From Succinivibrio faecicola (GTDB lineage: Bacteria > Pseudomonadota > Gammaproteobacteria > Enterobacterales > Succinivibrionaceae), in the NCBI RefSeq assembly GCF_019448115.1, contig NZ_JAGFNY010000002.1, positions 1 through 64,000 of the forward strand: 64,000 nucleotides of DNA, given 5' to 3'. This document shows, in pieces, positions 8,645-17,644 of the stretch. The notes beneath the pieces are model-generated. The model was not told where the DNA came from. It ran no database searches and saw nothing but the letters and a program-made list of their open reading frames with translations. Made by a program: the position numbers and the translations under genes. Numbering within the stretch: the first letter of the stretch is position 1; each line of letters starts with the position of its first letter.

Positions 8645-10420
8645 TTAGCTGTTGAGAATCAACCGTCCCCCCCTTCTGATTAAATCACAGATAGCCTGAG
8701 TAGTAACATATTTTAGAGCAGTATCTACAGCAGGATTAAATCTAAAATAGTTTGAACAATGACGTGAAGCACACTCAATTAAAAGAGTCTTCAAATATTT
8801 GTTACCATGAGTGATACTTCCAGAATATCTTTTTCCTGCAGAAACGTTATTACCAGGAGCTAATCCAATCCATCTGCAGAAACGTCGTACTGATGTAAAA
8901 TTGCTTAAATCATTTCCTAATTCACATACCAAACCAATTGCTGTAATCTCTTTAATTCCTGGTATTGTCATTAATAGAGATATTGCAGCTTTGTCTGCAT
9001 CATTTAGGTTATCTTTGATATATTGCAATCGTTCATCAAGTGATTTATCTAATGCATGAATGATATTCAGATGATCTTTAATTGAAAACCACACAAGACT
9101 ATTTTTATCAGATTCTAATGCTTCGTATATTTGCTCAGGTTTTGCTTTTAATCTGCCTCTGCCGACATGACTACAAGCATCATTGATAGCCTCTTTTAAA
9201 ACATCACCTTCAGCACCGTCAATTAAAGCAGTTAGAATCTTAGTAGCAGTCTTTCCTCTAATATCACTGAATACACTAGAAGCTCTACAACCAACCTGAC
9301 ATAATTCTTTATGCAGTATGTTTAAGTGCTTTTTTCTGGTATTCTTGGCATTAGCGTATGCTCTCCATAAACACCTTAATTGCCTAGTGTGCTTTGAAGG
9401 AACAAAAGATGCTTTATAACAGCCTTGTCTTGCAACTTCAGCTAGATGCATTGCATCTGCAATATCAGTTTTGCTACCAGATTTATTCTTTACATCTCGA
9501 GCATTTACAACAATGATCTGCCTACTTGTAAAACCTACATCTTCAAGAGATTCGTATAAAGACTGCCAGTAAACACCTGTTGATTCCATAATCAAAACTT
9601 CAGGTGATTGTTTCTTACACCAATCTGCAAAATCATGTAGAGGTTTCTTGTTTGCTTCACATTGCCAATCAGCAGTGCTTAATTTACCTCTGATAAGGTA
9701 AAGGTTACCGCTATTAGCAATTCTCTGTTCAAGCTCTTCGTCTACGTAGCCTCTATCACAGATAATAAGGCAGTTATGGAATCTGTCAGTAAGAACAGAA
9801 TCCCTTTCAGAGCCTACAGCTTCTGTGATTTCTACATATACGAAGCTTTGTCTTAACACAGAGAAAGCTATATGAAGCTTTAAACCAGGTCTTGGTGCAG
9901 AGCCATCAGTATGTGGCCTTCCTTTGCCTTTACAGTCAAAGTTATCAGCACATGAGTATGATAGGTCAATTTCAGTACCATCTACTAAGATGATGTCATC
10001 TACCTTAAGCTTTTCTAATAAAGACTTTAAATCCCCGCTAATGAACTTCTTAATCTTTTTAAGAAAGCTCTTACTAAAGGTAGCTGTCATTAGTTCTGAC
10101 AACATAGTCTTAATAACTTTAAGAGTATTTTCTGACTGTAACTGCTTATGTATGCATTTATGAGTTAAAAGTGATTTACCTAACTTTTTGCAGCCTCTTA
10201 AGTAAGCATCATGTACAGAGCGAAGCGTAAACTCAGACTTCTGTGTGGATTTACTCATCTGTGAAAGTGAAGTCAGAATGTAGTCTGAGATAGAGAACTT
10301 ACGCTCTCTCTTTAAAGCACCACAATCACGAGCATATTGCTTTAAGTTATCCTTAGATAAAACAGTTGTGAATGAATGAGCAGTTGACAAAGATGCTGGG
10401 AATATAGATAATTTTGACAT
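8645..10420 (-). CDS. In-frame chimera of an IS4-type and an IS110-type transposase
   Basis: One uninterrupted 591-codon frame. Residues 1 to ~255 are an IS4-like DDE transposase: VDGTEIDL (Asp147), a GRPHTDG segment, and ICDRGYVD (Asp222). The C-terminal third with the catalytic Glu is missing. From ~260 to the end it is an IS110-family DEDD transposase: VLIMESTGVYW (Glu279), KTDIADA (Asp319, Asp322), then the transposase-20 domain with MTIPGIKEITAIGLVCELG and FCRWIGLAPGNN. The IS110 N-terminal D-x-S segment (first Asp) is absent. So each half lacks a catalytic residue, and the product is probably inactive. The promoter and start belong to the IS4 part. The junction is near 9640-9660. Confidence 0.8.
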   Translation of the reverse strand: MSKLSIFPASLSTAHSFTTVLSKDNLKQYARDCGALKRERKFSISDYILTSLSQMSKSTQKSEFTLRSVHDAYLRGCKKLGKSLLTHKCIHKQLQSENTLKVIKTMLSELMTATFSKSFLKKIKKFISGDLKSLLEKLKVDDIILVDGTEIDLSYSCADNFDCKGKGRPHTDGSAPRPGLKLHIAFSVLRQSFVYVEITEAVGSERDSVLTDRFHNCLIICDRGYVDEELEQRIANSGNLYLIRGKLSTADWQCEANKKPLHDFADWCKKQSPEVLIMESTGVYWQSLYESLEDVGFTSRQIIVVNARDVKNKSGSKTDIADAMHLAEVARQGCYKASFVPSKHTRQLRCLWRAYANAKNTRKKHLNILHKELCQVGCRASSVFSDIRGKTATKILTALIDGAEGDVLKEAINDACSHVGRGRLKAKPEQIYEALESDKNSLVWFSIKDHLNIIHALDKSLDERLQYIKDNLNDADKAAISLLMTIPGIKEITAIGLVCELGNDLSNFTSVRRFCRWIGLAPGNNVSAGKRYSGSITHGNKYLKTLLIECASRHCSNYFRFNPAVDTALKYVTTQAICDLIRRGGRLILNS

Positions 10421-10470
10421 GGGATTTCCTTGTTGTTGACGTACTTTTATTATAACATGGGAAATCCCAT
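10419..10470 (-). promoter_or_regulatory. Transposase promoter inside an 11-bp inverted repeat that covers the start codon
   Basis: On the minus strand an extended -10 (TGTTATAAT) lies between two perfect inverted arms, plus-strand ATGGGATTTCC (10419-10429) and GGAAATCCCAT (10460-10470). The arm nearer the gene contains AAGGAA and the ATG. Transcripts starting at this promoter lack the distal arm, whereas read-through transcripts would fold and hide the ribosome-binding site. That arrangement is known to protect IS10 and IS50 from external transcription. Confidence 0.6.
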
Positions 10471-10695
10471 TTTTATTTAAAAATCATACAGTTAACATCA
10501 TTTATCCACTTTCCGTTCAATCGTCCAATTTTTTGGAAAAAACACACCAAAATCAGGCGTTTTAACGAAAAGTTAATTTTTTAACCTATTGATTTGTATA
10601 TCAAATTTTTAAAGAACTTTACCTACAGATTGTCTGTCAGGTAGTAATTTTATAAATACCCTTGATTTCAAATAGTTACTAAGATCTTGGGTATG

Positions 10696-10839
10696 TTAAA
10701 ATATATACGAAGATAATAAAATGGCACGCAAAAATAAGTATTCATGTTAAAAATCTATTCAAGATGATCCGGATTTTTTGGTACAAAAGACGGATCAACT
10801 TCGCATGATATTGACGGATCACTTTCGTGATTTTTAACA
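10696..10839. repeat. 144-bp direct repeat, copy B
   Basis: Same sequence and orientation as 7021-7164, with about three substitutions. The two copies bracket 3.5 kb holding the NYN gene, the 91-aa gene and the chimeric transposase. The small membrane-protein cassette begins six bases beyond copy B. Confidence 0.8.
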
Positions 10840-10844
10840 CTAAT

Positions 10845-10919
10845 CTAAGAATTGTAAGTAACGTATGCAATCCATAGGCAGAAGAGAAATAAAACACCCG
10901 CAACAAAATATAAAATCAT
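10845..10919 (-). CDS. Tiny hydrophobic membrane peptide (24 aa)
   Basis: A 24-codon ORF with an excellent Shine-Dalgarno (AGGAGG, 5 nt before ATG). The product is one transmembrane helix (MILYFVAGVLFLFCLWIAY, then VTYNS). Its ATG overlaps the TGA of the upstream frame in an ATGA, the classic sign of translational coupling. Size and topology recall KdpF- or CydX-like subunits and type I toxins, but no family is recognised. The strong ribosome-binding site and coupling support a real gene. Confidence 0.6.
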   Translation of the reverse strand: MILYFVAGVLFLFCLWIAYVTYNS

Positions 10920-11134
10920 TTATTCCTCCTAAGGGCGCGAATAAGCACTGTACCAAATAATAATAGCAAACTTGATGTACCTATAATTATAGGCTCTAGT
11001 AAATTTGATCGCCAATCCGAATATGCCTTGATCGTATCTTAATTTACATAGTAGTAGGAACATACTCCACATAAAATCAAGAAACAGGCCTTGATTATAC
11101 CGACATAGATCTCTTTTTTATCTTCTATCTTCAT
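10916..11134 (-). pseudogene. Small two-helix membrane protein gene with an in-frame TAA
   Basis: From an ATG at 11134 with AAGGAGAG upstream, 31 codons (MKIEDKKEIYVGIIKACF, then LILCGVCSYYYVN) reach a TAA at 11041-11039. The same frame then continues for 40 codons (DTIKAYSDWRSN, then LLEPIIIGTSSLLLLFG, ending RALRRNK) to a TGA that overlaps the next start. Without the TAA this would be a 72-aa protein with two membrane helices and a basic C-terminus. It is either a nonsense pseudogene, two separate peptides, or a read-through case. It lies downstream of the GNAT pair on the same strand. Confidence 0.55.
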
Positions 11135-11191
11135 ATTCTCTCCTTAAAGATCAATAACCCGAAGGCGTTGACAGGTCGTCACAGTACCTTA

Positions 11192-11809
11192 TCAGGAATT
11201 AGACAGATCAAGTAAATCAAAATACATCAGTCTGGTATTTGGTTTTTCCTGATTCGCATTCACTTTCTCATAAGCTAATTCCTGGGTATCAGTTGAGAAC
11301 AAGAAACGAAATTTGTTTTCAGAATAAAATTTTAAAACTCTAGGAGAGTTAAGAGCATCAACTATCACAAAACGACAGCCGGTTTTATTTTCAGGTTCAC
11401 TAAACCAATTTTTTACATAATCAAGGATCTCACTGCCATAACCTTTACCGCAATAGTCTTTATTAACTCCAAGACGTCCAATCAAAACAGCAGGATATCT
11501 TTTCAGGTGCTTATGTGTAGATTCAATTAGTTTCTTTCGTCTGTTGTTTGGCAAATCATAAATTCTCAAACTGTCATTTGCGACAGTAAAAGCAACAATA
11601 ATTCTGTATTCTTTTCCTAATTGATTAGTTTCTTCTGGAGTAAGAACTTCAATTAAACAATAGGTCTTACCCATAAGCTTTTCTCTGTAAAGAACAGCTT
11701 CATTGTTAAAAAAGTCATCTAAATCATCATCACCGCAAGAAAAACAAAAGCTCCTATCAAGGAGCTTTTTAGTCAGTTCGGCGAACCTAAGACCGTCTAA
11801 TGTACTCAT
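11192..11809 (-). CDS. GNAT-family acetyltransferase, probable toxin
   Basis: A 205-aa Gcn5-type N-acetyltransferase. An N-terminal FSCGDDDLDDFFNNEA matches the F-x-CG-x3-L-x-F pattern of TacT/AtaT-type toxins. The acetyl-CoA-binding loop is GVNKDYCGKGYGSEIL, followed by CRFVIVDALNSPRVLKFYSENKF. GNAT toxins of this type acetylate aminoacyl-tRNA. The partner gene upstream ends 3 bp before this start, as expected for an antitoxin-toxin operon. The toxin role is inferred from the pairing and the N-terminal motif; an ordinary acetyltransferase is possible. Confidence 0.8.
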   Translation of the reverse strand: MSTLDGLRFAELTKKLLDRSFCFSCGDDDLDDFFNNEAVLYREKLMGKTYCLIEVLTPEETNQLGKEYRIIVAFTVANDSLRIYDLPNNRRKKLIESTHKHLKRYPAVLIGRLGVNKDYCGKGYGSEILDYVKNWFSEPENKTGCRFVIVDALNSPRVLKFYSENKFRFLFSTDTQELAYEKVNANQEKPNTRLMYFDLLDLSNS

Positions 11810-11812
11810 AAT

Positions 11813-11998
11813 TTATAAAACCAAAGGATTGGCAAATAATTTCTTCATACCCTGATATTTAGGATCTTTAGTTATATCTCTTAATTTACCGGCAGCTTTA
11901 CGCTCTTTATAACGACGCTCAGCATCTTCTGCTATTTTTAAGAAGGTTGCTGCAGCCTCACCCTCTAAAGTAGGGATCACTTTAATTGGTCTAGCCAT
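11813..11998 (-). CDS. Putative antitoxin of the GNAT toxin
   Basis: A 61-aa protein (MARPIKVIPTLEGEAAATF at the N-terminus) with a short beta strand, then a helical EDAERRYKERKAAG segment, a flexible region and the C-terminal MKKLFANPLVL likely to wrap the toxin. GAGGAC precedes the ATG. Size, order (antitoxin first) and 3-bp spacing fit a type II antitoxin that represses its own promoter. Specific family not named. Confidence 0.7.
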   Translation of the reverse strand: MARPIKVIPTLEGEAAATFLKIAEDAERRYKERKAAGKLRDITKDPKYQGMKKLFANPLVL

Positions 11999-12210
11999 TT
12001 TTCAGTCCTCTTAAACAAATTATTCTTAGAAAGAAGTATAGTTAACTATTCAAAATAAAACTTGTACATTATATACAAATCTTAACCAAAATATACAAAC
12101 ATTACACTTATTGCAACACATAAGAGCAGATAAAGATAAGTTAAAGCACATCAGAATGCGAGTTTTAAATGATTTCGGGATAGGTTAGGATAGATAAGAT
12201 TTTATAGAAT

Positions 12211-12295
12211 TGGTGCCCAGGACGAGACTTGAACTCGTACTCCTTGCAGAACTACCCCCTCAAAGTAGCGTGTCTACCAATTTCACCACCTGGGC
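12211..12295 (-). tRNA. tRNA-Leu (anticodon GAG)
   Basis: An 85-nt class II tRNA on the minus strand with encoded CCA. The acceptor GCCCAGG/CCTGGGC is fully paired. The anticodon loop TTGAGGG sits between CTACT and GGTAG. It reads CTC and CTT codons. The accessory island ends beside it, as often seen at tRNA genes, though no attachment site was identified. Confidence 0.95.
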
Positions 12296-12483
12296 AACGG
12301 TTGATATAATAACAAATATATAGATAAAGTAAATACTTAAATAATATTTTTTTACATGCATTTAATTTATTTTTTCAAAATGATCTCTTTTGAAAAATAA
12401 ATTTAATAAAAATGAGGACCCCACACTTTCAGAACCTTACAAAATCCTTTAAAAGTGACTTTTTCTTTTCTCGATACTGTATT

Positions 12484-14790
12484 CTAGTATCTGTAATTTT
12501 TCTCATGAGAATACAGAAGATTATCCTCTTTTCCGGTCAGAAGCTTTTTATAGATGACATCATACAGGATCACATTCTGCACATATAATCTTGTTTCCTT
12601 AAATGGAATATTCTCAATGTACATTGCACTATCACGTACACCTCCATCCTTTGAAGCCCAGATCTTTATTCTGCCAGGTCCAGCATTATATGCAGCTGCT
12701 GCAAGAATTCTGTTATTATCAAATCTGTTGAGCATATCCTTCAGATAAGCAGAACCCAATCTGATGTTATACTCAGGATTTACAAGATCAGACGGACCTC
12801 TGTAAGACCATTTATTCTTCCTTGAAACAAGTTTTGCAGTTTCAGGCATAAGCTGCATTAAACCTACAGCACCAACTGGAGATTTAATATTTGGATTTAG
12901 CATACTCTCCTGTCTTGATATGCCATATAAGAATGAAATAGGCACATTTGAATAGTCAGAGTACTTCTGATACAGCTCAAGATATGGCTTTGGGAATCTG
13001 TAATCAAGTGCATCCCATCTTTTTCCTGCAACAACACTTGAAATTGAGTATGCGATATTTCCTGATGATAAAGCCCACTCAGCCATAAGTAAGGCATCTT
13101 CGTTTGTAGAGGTCTTTGCAACCTCCTTCCACTCAACAGATGCACAGTAATCATTGAGAACTTTAAATTCAAAGAAACGCACAGCAGCCTTGTTGTGTTT
13201 TAGTTTTCCAGGCCAAACTGCTTTTTCAGGCAGTTTTTCATGGTTGAATGGCAGTGGCTTTGACAGCTCTGTTGCGGCAAGGAAACCAAAGAAGCTTCTG
13301 TCAGTTGAAACCTGCTCCATTAACTGGTTACTCTGCTCTATACGACCGATTTCACGGGCAGAACGTGCTTTCCAGTATCTCCAGTTAATCAATGAGCGAT
13401 CATATTCTGTCAGATGATCATACAAGTCATAAACAATCTGCCATTGAGAGAACCAGATTGCCTTTCTCATTCTCATGATTTTGATATCTTCAGTCCACAA
13501 AACTGCAGGCAGATTTCTGTCAACCCATGTTACCTCTTCGATAGTAGCCTGTCTTGAAAGGAATGACTGAGCAAAAATCTGCATTATCTCAAGGCGCTGA
13601 TGATCTGTTACATCGTATTTTTTGCAAAACTGGTCAAAAAGCTCAATTGCATCCTTAGCATTAAGATTTGCAAATCGTTTGAACGCAAGTACAGCAGCTC
13701 TGCTCTTATCATCACCATTTATCTGGTACTTTTCATCCATGATTTTTGATGGGTCGTCATATAGATCCATAAGAGCTAATATTCTGTCCTTATAAACTGT
13801 ATTTGAAAGCGATCTTGCAAGATTCTGTGTAGTCTGCTCATAGTTTCTTGAAATATATGCTCTCTCAAAACGCTCAAGTGTTAGCTTATCTGTAAGATAT
13901 CCGTGCTTTGCCCAGGTACTAATAAGACCTTCACAACCTTGTGGATACTGCTTTAATCTAAGATAAAGCTTTGAAGCAAATACAGAAGCTGAACTATCTG
14001 CAAAACCTCTGTTCCATCTTGCTTCATAATAACGGCACTGTCTTGACAGCTGAACAGAGTTCAGTTCAACATTGTCTTCAAAAGGCTTCTTTCCTATGAG
14101 TTCAAGAACCTTTTTATATTGTTTTCTTTTAGACAGATAATCAATATAAACACTCTTAACATAGGAGTTTAACTCCTGATGATGGGACTGCTTTAAAAAC
14201 TGTTTTACCTGTGAATACTTTTCAATCTTAGGATCTTCAACCAGATAATAGTAGTCAATCCAGACAGCAAGAGGATAGCCTTTTAAATAATTGTGCTTTA
14301 TATACAGAGCTTTTTGCTCATCTCCCTTTTTAATGGCTGTTTTTGCATCAACAAAGTAATTTCTCTGCATAACAAGCTTGGGAGTTGTTTCAAGAAGCGG
14401 ATTTTTCAGCATTGAATCTGAAACTGATTTTGGAGTTTCCTTGTTAAAAGGAGGCTTAACATTTAAAGGAGGCTTTTTGACAGATGCAACACTTTTATTT
14501 GCAACACTCTTTTTTACTGCAGTTTTCTTTTTTAAATTACTTTTAATCTGAGCTTTTGAGATAGCCTTTTTTATATTCTTTCTGGTATTGGCTTTTTTCA
14601 AAGCTCTTGCATTTTTCTTTTTTGCAGCCTTTACAACTTTCTTTTTAGCTGTACTCTTCTTGGTGCTGCTGGTGGTGTTATCTGCAGCATAGGCATTAAA
14701 TACTGGAGTTACTGATGTAATAAAAAATAAAACTGATAAACAAAGTATCAGTTTTCTAAAAAAAATCTTCATTAAAAAGCTCTTTGTCAT
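12484..14790 (-). CDS. slt: Soluble lytic murein transglycosylase (Slt70-like)
   Basis: A 768-aa periplasmic enzyme that cleaves the MurNAc-GlcNAc bond of peptidoglycan to form 1,6-anhydro-MurNAc. It has an N-terminal signal peptide (hydrophobic LILCLSVLFFITSVTPVF), then an unusual Lys/Ala-rich linker at about residues 38-110, a long helical superhelix (U/L domains, ~130-560), and a C-terminal Slt domain with GISRQES (catalytic Glu about 628), GAVGLMQLMPETA and AAAYNAGPGR. E. coli Slt70 is 645 aa; the extra length is mostly the basic linker. AGGTAGGA precedes the ATG at 14790. Confidence 0.93.
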   Translation of the reverse strand: MTKSFLMKIFFRKLILCLSVLFFITSVTPVFNAYAADNTTSSTKKSTAKKKVVKAAKKKNARALKKANTRKNIKKAISKAQIKSNLKKKTAVKKSVANKSVASVKKPPLNVKPPFNKETPKSVSDSMLKNPLLETTPKLVMQRNYFVDAKTAIKKGDEQKALYIKHNYLKGYPLAVWIDYYYLVEDPKIEKYSQVKQFLKQSHHQELNSYVKSVYIDYLSKRKQYKKVLELIGKKPFEDNVELNSVQLSRQCRYYEARWNRGFADSSASVFASKLYLRLKQYPQGCEGLISTWAKHGYLTDKLTLERFERAYISRNYEQTTQNLARSLSNTVYKDRILALMDLYDDPSKIMDEKYQINGDDKSRAAVLAFKRFANLNAKDAIELFDQFCKKYDVTDHQRLEIMQIFAQSFLSRQATIEEVTWVDRNLPAVLWTEDIKIMRMRKAIWFSQWQIVYDLYDHLTEYDRSLINWRYWKARSAREIGRIEQSNQLMEQVSTDRSFFGFLAATELSKPLPFNHEKLPEKAVWPGKLKHNKAAVRFFEFKVLNDYCASVEWKEVAKTSTNEDALLMAEWALSSGNIAYSISSVVAGKRWDALDYRFPKPYLELYQKYSDYSNVPISFLYGISRQESMLNPNIKSPVGAVGLMQLMPETAKLVSRKNKWSYRGPSDLVNPEYNIRLGSAYLKDMLNRFDNNRILAAAAYNAGPGRIKIWASKDGGVRDSAMYIENIPFKETRLYVQNVILYDVIYKKLLTGKEDNLLYSHEKNYRY

Positions 14791-14860
14791 GTTCTATCCT
14801 ACCTTTAAGATTATACGACAAAGAGCTTTAAATGAACTTATTTTTTATCGCAAAGTTTAA

Positions 14861-16240
14861 TTAACTTCTTGTAAATACTGTGTAATAGCCGATTAACAGA
14901 AGAACTGCAATTACAGAAGTCAGGATATAGCGGTAATAGATCCTAAGTTTTGATGAAACTCTTGCACCCTTACCAGTATTACACTCATTAATGTAGTTAA
15001 GCCAGCCCATACCAGACTTTGATGTTACAAACAGTACTAAAACCAATGATCCGATTGGAAGAATATTGTTTGAAATCAGGAAATCACAAAAATCTGTAAT
15101 ATTTGTATTAGAGCCTATAAGATGTACATCACTTAGCACATTAAAGCCAAGAACAGGAAGAACTGACAGCGCCAGTATTACAAAGAAATTGTATAAAACA
15201 GCAGTCTTTCTCTTGATGTTAAACAGCTCAAGACTTGCTGCAATAATATTTTCAAACACAGCAATTAAGGTTGATACTGCAGCAATGAGCATAAACAGGA
15301 AGAATAATCCACCCCAGAATGAGCCTAAAGACATATTTGAAAATACGCTTGTCATGGTAACAAACAGAAGATTTGGACCTGCATCTGGCTGAATATCATA
15401 GGTAAAGCATGCCGGGAAGATTACAAAGCCGGCTAAAATGGCAACTATAGTATCAAGTGCTGCAATAAACAGAGCCTCATTAAGCAGCGAGTGACGGTTT
15501 GACATATAGCTTCCAAAAATAGCTATACCACCCATACCTGTTGATAAGGTAAAGAATGCCTGTCCCATAGCTGCCCAGATTGCCTCATAGATATTCTCAC
15601 TGAATTTTTCAAAATCAGGCTTCAAATAGAACTCAACACCTTTAGAAAAACCATCAAGTGTGCATGATCTTGCAGCCATGAATACTAAAAGTGCTATAAG
15701 AATAATCATAAGTGGCTTTGTATATTTTTCTACGCCCTTTACAACACCTAAAGAAACAATCATGAATGCAAAACATACAACTGCAACCATGCAGCTGAAT
15801 AATGCTGCAGGATTTGAAAGCAGTGATGTAAAATTATCAATAGCCATCTGCTTTGGCATATTCTTTGGAATTGAATCTGACATGAACAGGAAAAAATTGT
15901 AAAGCATCCAGCCTGTTATGATGCCGTAAAATGACATCAGAATATAGTTACCTGCAAGCTGCCACCATTTGTTTACATGCCAGTGAGAGCCTTTTTGCTC
16001 TAAGGTCTCATAACACATTGCAATAGACTTTCTTGAGGCTCTGCCAACTGCAAGCTCAACTGTTAAAAGAGGAATGCCTAATGTAAGCAGAAAGAAAAGA
16101 TATACAAGTACAAAGCATGCACCGCCATACTGACCTGCAATGAAAGGGAAGCGCCAGACATTTCCAATACCAACAGCACAACCTGCGGCAATTAAGATAA
16201 AGCCAAGTCTTGTTTTAAAAAGTTCTCTTGTCTGTTCCAT
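14861..16240 (-). CDS. NSS-family sodium:amino-acid symporter (copy 1)
   Basis: A 459-aa LeuT-fold transporter. The N-terminal GCAVGIGNVWRFPFIAGQYGG is the unwound TM1 region that binds Na+ and substrate. The family segment GVEKYTKPLMI and eleven to twelve hydrophobic helices follow. Bacterial NSS members import amino acids or aromatic amines with Na+; the substrate is not predictable here. It starts 2 bp after the stop of copy 2, and its AAAGG ribosome-binding site lies inside the end of copy 2, so translation is likely coupled. Confidence 0.92.
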   Translation of the reverse strand: MEQTRELFKTRLGFILIAAGCAVGIGNVWRFPFIAGQYGGACFVLVYLFFLLTLGIPLLTVELAVGRASRKSIAMCYETLEQKGSHWHVNKWWQLAGNYILMSFYGIITGWMLYNFFLFMSDSIPKNMPKQMAIDNFTSLLSNPAALFSCMVAVVCFAFMIVSLGVVKGVEKYTKPLMIILIALLVFMAARSCTLDGFSKGVEFYLKPDFEKFSENIYEAIWAAMGQAFFTLSTGMGGIAIFGSYMSNRHSLLNEALFIAALDTIVAILAGFVIFPACFTYDIQPDAGPNLLFVTMTSVFSNMSLGSFWGGLFFLFMLIAAVSTLIAVFENIIAASLELFNIKRKTAVLYNFFVILALSVLPVLGFNVLSDVHLIGSNTNITDFCDFLISNNILPIGSLVLVLFVTSKSGMGWLNYINECNTGKGARVSSKLRIYYRYILTSVIAVLLLIGYYTVFTRS

Positions 16241-16242
16241 AT

Positions 16243-17616
16243 CTAACCTTTAAAAAACAGTGAATAATAACCTAACAGTAATACAGCTGTTACTATTGGT
16301 GTCAGAACAAATTTATAGTAGTTTTTAAGCTTTAATGACATGTTAAAGCCCTTACCGATATTGCACTCTTCAATATATTTTTCAAATTTCATACCTGATT
16401 TTGATACAACAAACAGGACAAATACTAAAGAGCCAATAGGCATGATGTTGTTAGATACCAGAAAATCAAAGAATCCCAATAGATCAAATCTGCCGTTAAC
16501 AAGCTTTACATCACTTAGAAGATTGTAACCTAGCAGTGGCAGCAGACACAGTGTAATGATTACAACAAAGTTGATGATTACAGCTGTAAGTCTTTTTACC
16601 TTTAGAAGTTCAATTGTTCCTGCAATTGAGCTTTCAAAAACAGCAATCATTGTTGAAATAGCAGCTATAAGCATAAACAGGAAGAATAAGCTTCCCCAGA
16701 AGGTACCAAAAGTCATGTGAGAGAATACAACAGTCATTGTAAGATACAGAAGATTTGGACCTGAATCTGGTGAAATTCCGTATGTAAAACAGGCAGGGAA
16801 GATTACAAGACCAGAGAGGAAGGCAACGAGTGTATCAAATACAGCAATAAAGATAGCTTCGTTTAAAATCTTGTGACGCTCTGACATATAGCTGCCAAAA
16901 ATAGCAATTGCACCAAAGCCTACAGACAGTGTGAAGAAAGCCTGACCCATTGCAGCCCAGACAGCCTCTAAAAAGTTATTCTCAAGCTTTGCAAGATCAG
17001 GTTTTAGATAAAAGGAAATACCTTCAGAAAAACCATCAAGAGTAAATGAGCGAACTGCCATTGTAATCAGCAGAAGAATAAGGATAACCATAAGAGGCTT
17101 GGTTATTCTCTCAACTCCCTTTACAACACCTAAAGCAACTACTGCATAAGAGAATATCACACATACAAGTACTAAGCTGTACATCAGACTTGGGGACGCC
17201 AAAAGCTCGGTAAATCTTTTTGCTGCATCAGCTCTATCAATATCATGAGGGATCTCATTGAAGGCAAAAGACATGAAGTAGTACAGCATCCAGCCTGCAA
17301 CTACAACATAAAATCCCATCAAAAAGTAGTTACCGGAAAACTGCCACCACTTGTTTACATGCCAGTAGGAGCCTTTATCTTCAAGTTTCTCATAGCAGTA
17401 AGCCATTGATGATCTTGAGCGTCTTCCAATTGAAAGTTCGATAGTTAGTAAAGGAATACCGATTAGTAACAGGAAGAAAAGGTACATGAGCACAAAATAT
17501 GCTCCACCATACTGACCTACAATAAATGGGAATCTCCATACATTGCCGATGCCGACTGCACATCCTGAGGCAATGAGAAGAAAACCAAGTCTTGTCTTAA
17601 AGATCTCTCTTTGCAT
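16243..17616 (-). CDS. NSS-family sodium:amino-acid symporter (copy 2)
   Basis: A 457-aa paralogue, the closer relative of copy 1: same GNVWRFPF motif, GVERITKPLMVILILLL, AIFGSYMSERHKILNEA, and a similar C-terminal EECNIGKGFNMSLKLKNYY. It is the middle gene of a three-gene run read leftwards, 28 bp after copy 3. Confidence 0.92.
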   Translation of the reverse strand: MQREIFKTRLGFLLIASGCAVGIGNVWRFPFIVGQYGGAYFVLMYLFFLLLIGIPLLTIELSIGRRSRSSMAYCYEKLEDKGSYWHVNKWWQFSGNYFLMGFYVVVAGWMLYYFMSFAFNEIPHDIDRADAAKRFTELLASPSLMYSLVLVCVIFSYAVVALGVVKGVERITKPLMVILILLLITMAVRSFTLDGFSEGISFYLKPDLAKLENNFLEAVWAAMGQAFFTLSVGFGAIAIFGSYMSERHKILNEAIFIAVFDTLVAFLSGLVIFPACFTYGISPDSGPNLLYLTMTVVFSHMTFGTFWGSLFFLFMLIAAISTMIAVFESSIAGTIELLKVKRLTAVIINFVVIITLCLLPLLGYNLLSDVKLVNGRFDLLGFFDFLVSNNIMPIGSLVFVLFVVSKSGMKFEKYIEECNIGKGFNMSLKLKNYYKFVLTPIVTAVLLLGYYSLFFKG

Positions 17617-17644
17617 ATATACTCCAATTTTTATTGATATTTAA

